NCBI GenBank assembly: GCA_009760855.2
Contig: WPIO01000167.1
Coordinates: 301,001-365,000 of the forward strand
DNA length: 64,000 bases
Reading direction: 5' to 3'
DNA from: Cristatella mucedo
Taxonomy: Eukaryota; Bryozoa; Phylactolaemata; Cristatellidae
Part shown: piece after piece, positions 42,996 through 53,000 of the stretch
Layout: each line of letters begins with the position of its first letter
How positions within the stretch are numbered: the first letter of the stretch is position 1
Made by a program: the position numbers and the translations under genes
The notes under the pieces: model-generated
Told to the model about the DNA's origin: nothing
The model's input: only the letters and a program-made list of their open reading frames with translations
Database searches by the model: none

Positions 42996-44400
42996 GTTTC
43001 TAATTTTTTTGTTAGCTTAGGATTAAGGATTTTTGGTTTAGCATTCAACGGTTGTGTGGCTTGGAATTCATGGCCTTAAGTTTACTTGTTAAACTAGGTA
43101 TTTCTCTCGATTTGAGGTTTTGGGCTTAGAGTTTCGATAGGAGAATTTAGCATTTAGGCATTACAGAAAACTGTAAATGTTCAAGGTAACTAAAACCTTG
43201 TTCATTTAATGTAGACGCAAACATATTCTCGTGACTATGTTAAATAGCTTGCTGTGAGTTTTGTGCAAATAGAGATCTGACAATACTGTATGGAAAGAAA
43301 TTGTATTAGCTGTCCCGCAGCCTCTGCAGCCACAACTATTGCCGGAGCATTGGGCTATGAACACACGTTTGCAAAGGGCATGAAGACCATCCAGGTATGA
43401 AAGCACTAGGGTACCATATCCAAGCTGGTCCGTTAACGTTTTTCAAGTTCTGTCTCACCTTTTGTGACACATTCGTCATAGATTTACCCATCCCTTAATA
43501 AAATGTTGGCATTTCATGCAAAAACTATGCCAATGATCTTGTATGGCTTGAAAGACTCTCTTGTTACCTAAACCATCTCCCCCAGCCGAGCTTGGCTCTC
43601 CATTAAACAGTATGTAGAATTACTGTTTTTACTAAGTTTTAAGTTCTTCATTGTTATGCTATGGCCTACATAACATAACTACTTCCCAGTGAGGCCATGG
43701 ATCCGTGCCACCTCATCGTCCCCTAGTAGTCTAGCTTTCTCTAGCATCCACGAATTGATAGATCGCTCTTTAGGTTGAATGTTTCCGAAGCCGAAAGCTT
43801 GCTATATTATGTTCTCTACGTGTACCTCCGACTATACAGCATTTTCATATTCTAAAAAAACACCTGCATTTGATATGTACATATAAATGCTAGTTTTTCC
43901 GCATGATTGAGGTGACGCCTCACCTTGTACGGTATGTTAAACCGATTGACAGGTTCGCTTCCTAGCCATATAAAGTTCATTGCTAATTCAGTTAAAATAC
44001 TGATGTTGATATCTTATTTGGTTATTCTTATTTTTCTGATCTTCAGCTCAGTTCATTAGTCTCCACTTTCCATGGACCAAAATTAATCAGCAAAGTCTAG
44101 TGGCTTGTAAGACTTAACTCTCATTGACCAATTTGTAATACCCAGCTTTAGATTTAGATCCCTCTATTCGCCTAATGGTTGATTTGCTACTGGCCTTCGT
44201 CCATTGGTCCAGTTTAGTCGTGAAAAATTTACCAGCTGGTAAGATATGTTCTCATTGTCCGATCCATTTGGTTCTTTTGTTTTATGTGAGCAAATGATTT
44301 ACCCATGCTTAGAGCCAGAGACCCCATAAGCTCTGCTAATGCTCTGCTAATTAGGCAGCCTACGAAGTCAGCTATTACTGAAGCACGTCCGTGCATTGAA
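42996..44400. other. No recognised gene; degenerate TTTAGG-like stretch at the left
   Basis: About 43010-43165 has 'gcttaggattaaggatttttgg', 'tttagcattcaac' and 'gaatttagcatttaggcatt', similar in style to 27.14-27.26 kb. The remaining sequence, including the 66-residue minus-strand frame at 43206-43406 and the 97-residue frame at 44229-44522, shows no motif I can place. Confidence 0.35.
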
Positions 44401-44411
44401 GATATTAAGTA

Positions 44412-45170
44412 ATTTCTCTCAAAGACACTAGAGCGAGTCATGGCAGACCAACTGAACTCATATATTGAAACTTCGAATCTTGTTAGCATGTTTAAGTCTG
44501 GTTGTAGTGCTAATCTCTTCACAGAGTCAGCATCACTTTGGGTGTATAACGATGTACACAGTAAAGCAGACTTAGGCAGAGTCCCTGCTTGTTTTTTTAT
44601 CTTTCGACAGCTTTCGATAATTTATATCACCGAGTACTTTTTGAAAGCTTGCAGTCTTGTCTGGGAATCACAGGCAGTTCATTGCAATGGTTGAGTTTGT
44701 ATCTGGTTTGGTCTAGAGGTTAAGGTGCTCGCCCCGACCAAGGTCTGACTGAGGTCGTGGGCTCGAGCCCCGAGGCATATGTGAAGCGCCTGAATAGAGA
44801 TTAAGTTCTCTAGGGGCGCTATAAATGAATTATATCTAATTCATTTAATCTCAGCAACAGACTCCGGAGTGTTTATGCGAATAGACACAGATCATCCAAG
44901 GGACATCTGTAATAACCCAATGCCCTCAGAGCTATGTGCTAGGTCCGGTACTTTTCACAATTTATACTCTCCCTCTTGTCGATGTGATTGCCAAGCATAA
45001 TCTAGGCTTTTATTCTATGCTTTCACCTAATATCTATCCAGGTGCTTCACGTTGGCCACAGAGCTAGAGCGAACTAATTATGTCCTAAAATGCTTTAACT
45101 CACTTGCTGCATTAATTTATGACGTCCCCACATGAATGGCAGCAGATTTTCTTAAAACTACAGGTATAAA
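44412..45170 (+). mobile_element. LINE-A reverse transcriptase, split by SINE-2
   Basis: The block TLERVMADQLNSYIETSN starts at about 44422 and continues to the finger/palm region at 44694. SINE-2 intervenes at 44705-44843. The LINE resumes at 'cagcaacagactccggagtg' (about 44852), reaching a damaged palm block at about 44920-44945 and the 'CCTCTTGTCGATGTGATTGCCAAG'-type block near 44980. It ends near 45170, where duplicated unit copy 2 begins. Confidence 0.85.
44705..44843 (+). mobile_element. SINE-2: tRNA-derived head with a LINE-A 3' tail
   Basis: A 139-bp element with a Pol III A box (TGGTCTAGAGG, 44709-44719) and a B-box-like GGCTCGAGCCC (44760-44770). Its 3' part at 44782-44820 ('aagcgcctgaatagagatt' then 'aagttctctaggggcgct') matches the LINE-A 3' stem-loop. 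The flanks are 'tttgtatct' (44696-44704) and 'tttaatct' (44844-44851), imperfect target-site duplications. Removing it restores a continuous LINE-A reading: LSLYLSNRLRSV. This is the only SINE-2 copy I recognise here. Confidence 0.8.
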
Positions 45171-46399
45171 ACTCTGGTTGAGATGGTGAATACTCAGGAC
45201 GAGTACAGCAGTGCCTTCGCTCGTGATCATTGATCACGCATTGGGCTAACGACAACCAGTCCTTTCTTAGTAGAAGGACTGAGGCCACGAAACCGTGCCA
45301 AGCGTTCAGTAGCAGGGCTGGCCTGTTCGCTGGCAGCCAGAGCTCAATCAACTCTCGAGGCACGTGGGCCGCATGTAGGAGTATGTGACAGCTGTTCCCC
45401 AGGCTGAGGTACATATACTGGTGAGGCAGAGGGCGTCGGCACAGGAGCATGGCAAGTGGCCTCACATGGGGTGGCATGTAGAGCAACGTGCGATGGTGTC
45501 GTCAATGATGGTTAAAAGAGGTCGGCAGGGGCACGTCCGGAGTCAAGCTAAATTACAGGGAAGGAAGAAGTTCTTCTACTGACGAGGTGGGCAGTGTGTT
45601 TCAAAGGTATTCGTTGAGTACCACCACGGATAAAAAGACGAAGGGGCAGAACTGCATTGGACGAGGACGTATATCTGTGCTTGTGAACTTCTGGAGAACT
45701 GAATTTAGATAATCCATTGAGCTCTTGAGAATTTTGCAGACTGGTTAGAAAGGCCAGGCGAATAATTTATATTCGCCAAAAATCACTTTTATTAGACTCA
45801 TTCGCATTTTTGTATAGAAAATACGGCCCGATAGCATGGTCGTGTTCAGCGATTCACGTAGCAACAGGTATTCATGGGAATATATTATGCTTCAGAATCA
45901 TATGACTTTCATACGTTTCAAAGGTGTCATTTCAATTGAGACACTTCTCTTTGCCGCTATAAGTTAGGATTACTTATTTCAGCTTTTTGCACCAAATCGC
46001 CATATTTTGAGGTTTTAGTTCTCTTTGCGATCGGAGTTCGGATCTTTCATGTCATCTGACGAAATTGCATCGATATGCATGTAGTAGCTGTGTAAACGCA
46101 AACTTGTCTCAATATGCTAGATCTTTCACACCCAGATCGCGAATTCTAATTCGGCAGTAGACTATCCGTTATCTCCAGCTACGAGCTGATTACGTTCAAG
46201 CTGCTGTTGTTATACAGCTCGTATTGAAGTGCTGGAACAGAATACTTAAATAGCGTTTCAGCACGGCCAGGCTTACCTTGACATGGGGCGTGGCCTTATT
46301 GGTGCTGCTCTGGTACACCATTGAGGTCATTCAGCTGAATCGAGCCGGGTGGCATTTGAAGGTCGTTATAGATCATACTATCTGATTTGACAGCCCCTT

Positions 46400-46546
46400 T
46401 GGTGTAGTGACAGTAGAACCTTTATAGCTATCGCTGCCTCTTGCAGTGGCCATAACTGATCGCCCACTGCAGGATTCGAATGCATGACTTCGGGACCGAG
46501 GTCGTGAGAAGCATCCGCCTTACCTAGTGTGCCTTCACGACTCACC
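46400..46546 (-). mobile_element. SINE-1, minus strand, inside duplicated unit copy 2
   Basis: Counterpart of the SINE at 39722-39870; the same orientation and flanks ('gactcaccaaaaagcacatgc' on the right) show they are one ancestral insertion. Confidence 0.8.
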
Positions 46547-47483
46547 AAAAAGCACATGCAATAGTGGTCACTAGTATTTTCTGCTATAGAAGTGCTTCGC
46601 GACTGGCAATGGGTGGGGGCAAAATTCGGCAGAAATTGAGTCTGTCTGGTTTTCTAGCCCATCTGTAGTGTACTCATTGCGGCTTAATGCAGCCCAATAT
46701 CTCTAAGGTATCCTTGGGCCAGAAAGACATCCGTCATATCCGGCGAAACAGACGATGAGGGCTAACACTACGGCAGGAGCGACTGCAAGTCATTGACTTA
46801 TTTCGACAGTCCTAGCCTGGGGTCATGTATCTTATCAGCTAACCCAGCACTCATTAGCAGGTGTTGGCTGCTGCCTTCCCTAATCTCAAGTCAGTTACGA
46901 TGAGCCTTAATCGAGGGTTCATTTATCCCTAGTCGCCTGACAAAGCAGTGGAAACCTAGACTGGTATGTAAAGCATGCGAAATTTGTGAGTACCGGTTTC
47001 GTAACGAAGCCAGTGCTGTACTATAAAGCTGGGATCATGGTGGTCAACTGACCAATAGGACTCACCTAAACCGCCCCTTGACCTGCCCAACCTCTAGCTG
47101 ATGCCAAAATGCAGCAACAGCTAGCTGCAGTCGTAAGAATACCTGCCTCCTGTGAGTCCAGTCTTTGGAATTGTCACTGCTCGTTTGAGCTGAGCTCTCG
47201 GCTGCTATGAATTTTATCGATAGGTAAGTCGACTCCAGCAATCCCCAATATGCAGCAGCATTACCGATGCCATTTGCTGTAGGAGCTTCGGAAATTTCTG
47301 TTTCTCGTGAATCAGGGTAAGGAGTCCACCTTGCACCACATTACTAGGCTCGATCGGGTTGAAGCATGACTCTGAGACTGAATTTCCTGTAAATAATTCG
47401 AGAACATTTTCGCTGAGTCTGCCATAATAGTTGTTTGAATGCAAAAAGAACGACGGAGAATGTGATCTGAATAGCCTGGCCAG

Positions 47484-47780
47484 TGAGAGAGAGAGAGAGA
47501 CAGACAGAGAGGAGAGGAGATAGTAAGAGCAAGTGAGAGAGCGAGTAAGAAAGAGAGAGAGCGAGAGAGTGAGAGAGAGATGGAGAAAGACAGAGAGAGG
47601 GGAGCGAGATGGGTGAAAAGCTGGGAGAGAGAGAGAGAACGGGAGAGAGACAGAACGCGAGTGAAAGAGAAAGAATGAGTTAGACTTTGTGTGAGAGAGA
47701 GAGAATTAGAGAGTGGCAGGGAGAGAGTATGAGAGAGACAGAGAGAAATAAAGGAAGAGAGAGAGGGAGAGACAGAGAAA
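47484..47780. repeat. (GA)n microsatellite in copy 2
   Basis: Interrupted GAGA array matching 42112-42430, with different internal interruptions. The minus-strand 167-residue frame is a repeat translation. Confidence 0.95.
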
Positions 47781-48343
47781 GATAGGCAGCGACTGAGATA
47801 AAGTTTGAAAGACAACAGGAGTGCCTAAAATTAACCTCTACCCAGCTGCAATGGCAATCAAAATTATCAGGCAGATGTTTCCTATTTCGGAAGCTTCTCC
47901 AGTTTTCCGGCAGCTGGCGAAGATGCGAACTTGGTCAGAATTTGATGGCTTAACCATAATCGAAGTTGCCCTAGTTGCAACGTTGAGTTTCAGGCCTGGC
48001 TCACTAGGGTAGCTTTGCATCTTAACAAGTTGGTGACAGCCAGCCTCACAAAAAACATACCAGTCCGGCATGCTGTTCTAATTAGTGAGAACAGCAGCTG
48101 GTGCCGTGGTCTCAGAGTTTGCACTCTGTGGTCTTATGCTGGCAAGCAGCCACCAACGATCCGATCAAGGGCTGAGGGGAAGCCCCTTCTAAGAATACTA
48201 GGGCAGAAACTGTTTAGATGTGGCTAATAGAGGATCCTTTGCTCTTACAACAAATGTCAGTTATGTTAGGGGAAAAGTGCTCCTACGAGTCCGTTCATTT
48301 GAAATGGTCTCCTGCTTATGTTTGTATTCATGCACAATAAAAA

Positions 48344-48830
48344 CTTTTCGGTCACTTCATTCTTTGGCTACAGCCTTTCTCTCAGATCTACTCCCCACAC
48401 TAGGCCTAACATCGTACCACTGCTTTTCGGAATCCAACAGTCTACCAATAACTTGGACACACCTCAAATCCTTTGGAGACCGTGCATTTAGTTCGTATGC
48501 TCCCAAAGCCTGGTTCTCCCTCCCGACTTGCGTCAGAACATCCCATGACTTGACCACATTTAAAAAGAACTTAAAAACACACCTATTTAGGACGGTATTT
48601 ATTGGGTCCCTGTGATTCGTCCTTCGTGTGCTTATGTGTGCTGATACTGTGCATGCTGCCACTAACCACACTTGCATGCTGAACCTGTGCATGTCACCCT
48701 TAACCATGCTACTCATGTTGGTTGTTTTTATTAAGCATGATATTACTTACCATTCAATTGCATTTCCTTTTGCAGCAACTGTAAAGCACCGAGAAAGAGA
48801 TTGAGTTCTCTGAGGGTGCTTTATAATAAT
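48344..48830 (+). mobile_element. LINE-A 3' end
   Basis: Starts at 'ggtcacttcattctttggct' in the C-terminal coding part (frame 48220-48615, [20 protein letters not shown] then TFKKNLKTHLFRTV) and ends with the stem-loop (GCACC with GGGTGC, about 48785-48822) and a (TAA)n run. Confidence 0.9.
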
Positions 48831-48975
48831 AATAATAATAATAACAATAATACACTAGATAAACCAATCTAGGCGCAATAGACCTGTCTAAGCAAGCCCG
48901 AAATTTAGAAATGTTTGTAGCTGAAAGTAGGCAGACGTGACTGTCGAGCTCATGTCATTTCTTATACAATTCGCT
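48831..48975 (-). mobile_element. LINE-A fragment, tail-to-tail with the preceding copy
   Basis: After the shared AATAAT run the antisense LINE-A sequence appears ('cctgtctaagcaagcccgaaattt', 'gctgaaagtaggcagacgtg'). Its 3' untranslated region is mostly missing, so the junction looks like a deletion or recombination between opposed copies. Confidence 0.6.
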
Positions 48976-49869
48976 TCAAACAGGTCCGCCCATATCAATT
49001 TCCTAGCCCCTATGACACAGCCTGTTCGGTTCCGGACGGCTTCCATCACCTGACTCTGGTGATCACTTCGTCGCTGGAGACTGCAAGATACCCTGCAAGT
49101 CACTCTGGCTTTCATCATGCATAACACCGTTTACTTGAAAGAACAATATGAAATTTCTGGCGATCTAGATATTCAGGATCCCACGTTAACCTTCTCTGTA
49201 TGAGACACCTGAATGCTCTGGTTCACTTTACCGGAACGGCCAAATGCTAGTTGTTCTAGCTATACATTTCATGACCTCTGAAAACGTAGGTCCTGGAGTG
49301 AATTCATGTGGATGTTTGGATTGATTCTCTCCTCTATTTGACATGCTCAAGTAGCTTTCCTTTCACCAGACCTTTTCAAAGTGGGTCAAGACGGTGGGCT
49401 ACCATAATGCCTCTAAGTAAGACTTACATTTAATTGCCAGCTTAGTAATTAATCAACATTAAATTGCTATTTGTGAAGCTGTTTTGTTCAACTAAGATAA
49501 GAAAAACCAATATATATATATATATATATATATATAGAAGATTTTTAAACCGTTAATTTTTCATGAGAGATTAATCTAGAAGGCTATGGTTCGTAGCTTA
49601 CTTAAGGTATATGCGAATCCTTGCTTAATTAACTGCACTGATTGGTATAGCTCATCGATCAAATTTGCTCACCTAGTAAAATCATATTCTCTAAGCCTAT
49701 CACAATTTTGGTTAGGATATAGTGGTGTGTACAAAAGCTCTGTAAAATAGAATTCTGAGCCAATAGCAGGAAAAAGTCTTCAGTGCTTAGTAGTCTTATA
49801 TATATATATTGACCTCGACGTCAAGTAGTAATATCTCGTGTAGGTCATCAGTTCCCTTTGCCCACGCCT
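48976..49869. other. No recognised gene; TA microsatellite
   Basis: The stretch holds a 79-residue minus-strand frame without motif (48888-49127, overlapping the LINE piece), a (TA)n run at about 49511-49536 and a short one at about 49798-49810. Nothing else is recognised. Confidence 0.35.
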
Positions 49870-49985
49870 ATACAGAATAATAAAACACTTTGGTATGGCA
49901 GCCTCTGAGATTTCAATCAATTTTATGCACTTTAAATATATTACAAACTTTCATTCGCTTGACAAACTTTCTACAATTGTTTGGT
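49870..49985 (-). mobile_element. LINE-A tail stub, minus strand, highly diverged
   Basis: 'aataataaaacactttggta', 'gcctctgagatttcaatcaa' and 'gcactttaaatat' follow the antisense LINE-A 3' end pattern with many changes. Confidence 0.4.
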
Positions 49986-50042
49986 TTTAGAAGCAGATGG
50001 CTCCGAATGGCTTATTTTTTCAGCATCCTTCAATGAGCAGAG

Positions 50043-53000
50043 ATGACATTGCTCTGCCTTTTTATAATGGGATTTTTGGCTTCGGCCATTGGCCAGCAAC
50101 CGCACTGCCTCTCAACGGCGAATGAATACGAATTCTGGTTGGAGATGAAGGAATTTCTCTTCATGCAAAAGCAAAATCAGCTGCTTTTTTCAAAGAAGGG
50201 TCAAATCTACAGCTACCAAAATTACACTGTGCCAATCAGAGGTATGAGAATCTTAGCTGCAACTGTTTTATGTCAATTAAGACTACGCTCTAAAATATTG
50301 CCAGGCATTTCTTTTTACAAGCGACGCAACAAATATGATTCATGATGTTCCAACGTATTTTCTCTGCAGTAACAGGTGTTTACAGTTAGTAAGTTCCATT
50401 CAAAGGCTGCATTCCCAGAATTTTCACCCCTAGTCTCTTCTTCTGATAGAGATAGGATGGCTGGTAAAGTGCAGGATTTCATTCTGGGTGGTGAATAAAT
50501 GTTTATCATTGATAGTATTGGTTGCAAATTGGAAAAATGGCTTTTAGCATAACAAGAACTTGTACTTGTTGCCGCCAGGGCAAATCTTCAAGTTCAAACT
50601 GCAAAGCTTTCAAGCGCTATCTATATCTAGGCCATAGCAAACTTTCAATTTTCGTCAGACTTAAATAACCGCAAACAAGCTCGCTAATTCCATCTTGTGA
50701 GTCTGTTCACACTTATCTCGTGGCAGTAGAATTAAGCACTCGAGCATGTTTCTTCACAAGTTGCAACGATTGCAAGCCTACTATTGGTTTCTGGCAGCAG
50801 TGCCTTAGCCAAACGGAGAGGCTCAGACAACTCCAAACAGTCTTTTTTCCAGTCTAGCTGCAGGTAGTCCTAAATCTTCTCCTGCAAGTGGTGCTGAACA
50901 GTGAATGGTCTTCTGCAGCTAAGTAAACAAAACCTCTAAATCAGCAAACCTGCCCCTCGGGTCAACTTGCCAGAAAACAACTAACACCAAATGGGCATGT
51001 TCCCAATTTATTGAGCAAATACAAAAAGCTTTCTGCAGTGCCGAGAAGTGATGACACGGTGCCAACACTCTTCATGTCAAGAAGTGTCACATCATCTGGT
51101 ACTTTAATTGCAATATCTCAGAATTGAGTGCTACGATTGATATAACTACTAGTCTCTGCAACTTACAGGTCATTTTAAATGACAGGCTTCCCTCCTTGGG
51201 CGCTGATTGCAGAAATGTTGGAGCCTGTTCAGGAGGGCTGCCTCGGTACCTCATCTTACAGATCATTTAGCAGATTTCAGGCAGTTGCAGCATAACACGT
51301 AATCCCAAACTTTATTGTTAAGACACTTTTACAATTTTTCGGGGATCTCCGTGCACATCTATTCATGTTAACATGTTCACAAACTAAATATATCAGGCAA
51401 GTGCGAAACGTTACTAGAAATGTCCTTTATTCATTAATCGGTGACTGGCCATATCATCGATTATGGCTTTAACCCTGTATAGTGACCCAGCACGATGGTT
51501 ATTGAGTATACTCTACCGTTTGAGATTTTCGTCTCAGCCTGTTTGGAGTGTAGGCTTAAATTTAAAAAATGCACGTTAACATATTTAACAAAAGGCTATT
51601 AAGGCACGGGAGTTCTTAAGAGCTGACATAGCCAGCTGCCGTGGCCACACAGCCGTGAATCGGCAGATGGCGCTTGGGTCTTGCCAGCTATGCTTCCTGA
51701 TACTTGCTCCATTCGTCGGCTCAAAGCTTCAGCTACAAAAACTGGTAATTCATAATTTCAAGTGTTGGCGGTGAATCTCTTTAGCTCAACAGCTTCTAGA
51801 GTGTGTCCTTGACGTTCTAATTGGTCGGCATATCGGGCTTCCATAATGGCAATGCAGCATGTCAGGTGTTTGTGGTGACTCACCTTAATTGAGCAGCATC
51901 TAGAATAGTCTCAAAGTGTTGATGCGTTCCCTTTCTTAATCCTTTGCTAGAAATCCGTTTGCAGAATAATACCTCTTGAAGTCTTCAAGTGTACCTGCGT
52001 CGGATTTGCATATATAAAACTGGAAATCTGTTTGAAAAAGGACGCCTAAATAACAATTCAATTGGTCGGCATATTAGATGTCAACTTGCAATCAGGCACT
52101 AACACCCGGTGCAAAACTGCAGCTAGGTTCCAAATCAAGCTAAGCATCGACTTTAGGATTGTGTCACTCACTTTTAGGTCCCTTCATTCAATGGCCTCAG
52201 CCTACCTATTAGATCTACAATTTCACAAGGCTAAGCGTTGTACCACTCGGTTTTTAGAAATTTAACTGTTTAAATATACTTCTAGCAAGCCTCAAATCGT
52301 TTGGATACCTTGCCATCAGTTCGCATGCTCCCTAAGCCTGAAACTCACTCCCGACTTAAGTCATGACATCTTTTGACTCGATCAGATTAATAAAAAACTT
52401 AATAAGCACTTATTTGTCGCAGTCTTTAGTGTTTTCCTCTGATACCTCTTTTACGTGCTTATGCATGCTGACACTGTGCATGCTGCCACTGTGCATGCTG
52501 CCACTAACAATACTCGCATGCTTGCCCTCTGCACGTCACTCTTAACCATGTTATTCTTGTTTTTTATGGCACATGCTACCACTAACCATTCAATCATGCC
52601 TCCAATGCAGCAAATTTAACGCACATATAATTAAAATAAGTTCCCTGTGGGGGCTTTATCAAATATAACGATAATACTATTACTAATAATAATGGGCTTT
52701 ATATCTTACCAAGTCTCTGTTTGATATGGCAATAAACACAGTTAAACATAAATGCTAGTAGGTGTCAGACTATGCAAATAACGCTTGCTTCGGAAAACAC
52801 ATTGTGTTGCTGGAAACTCAGTCTTTATTGACGTTTGCAAAACAGCAACTTTTTGCCCTTGTCTTAGACGGCTTGCAAATTTGGCTAAGGAATTCAAGAT
52901 TTGGCTAAGGAATTCATTCACCCGTCAGTGAGCAGGGAGTGACTGGTCAAATGGACACTTTCTCACTTGCAGGTAATAGATTTTTAATTAATTTAATGGA

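Larger units (their letters stand above)
45172..48343. repeat. Duplicated 3-kb unit, copy 2 (no LTR insertion)
   Basis: Direct repeat of 38490-42995, minus the LTR insertion. It begins 'tctggttgagatggtgaata' immediately after a LINE-A fragment and ends near 'ttatgtttgtattcatgcac' (about 48335), just before another LINE-A fragment. Substitutions and small indels relative to copy 1 are spread along the whole length. Frames here (45486-45112 -, 47214-47444 -, 47821-48012 +) have no recognised motif. Confidence 0.85.

Noticed and set aside
47312-47815. 167-residue minus-strand frame rich in Ser and Leu
   Set aside because: Translation of the GA array; the matching array in copy 1 (42.24-42.48 kb) gives only a shorter, different frame.
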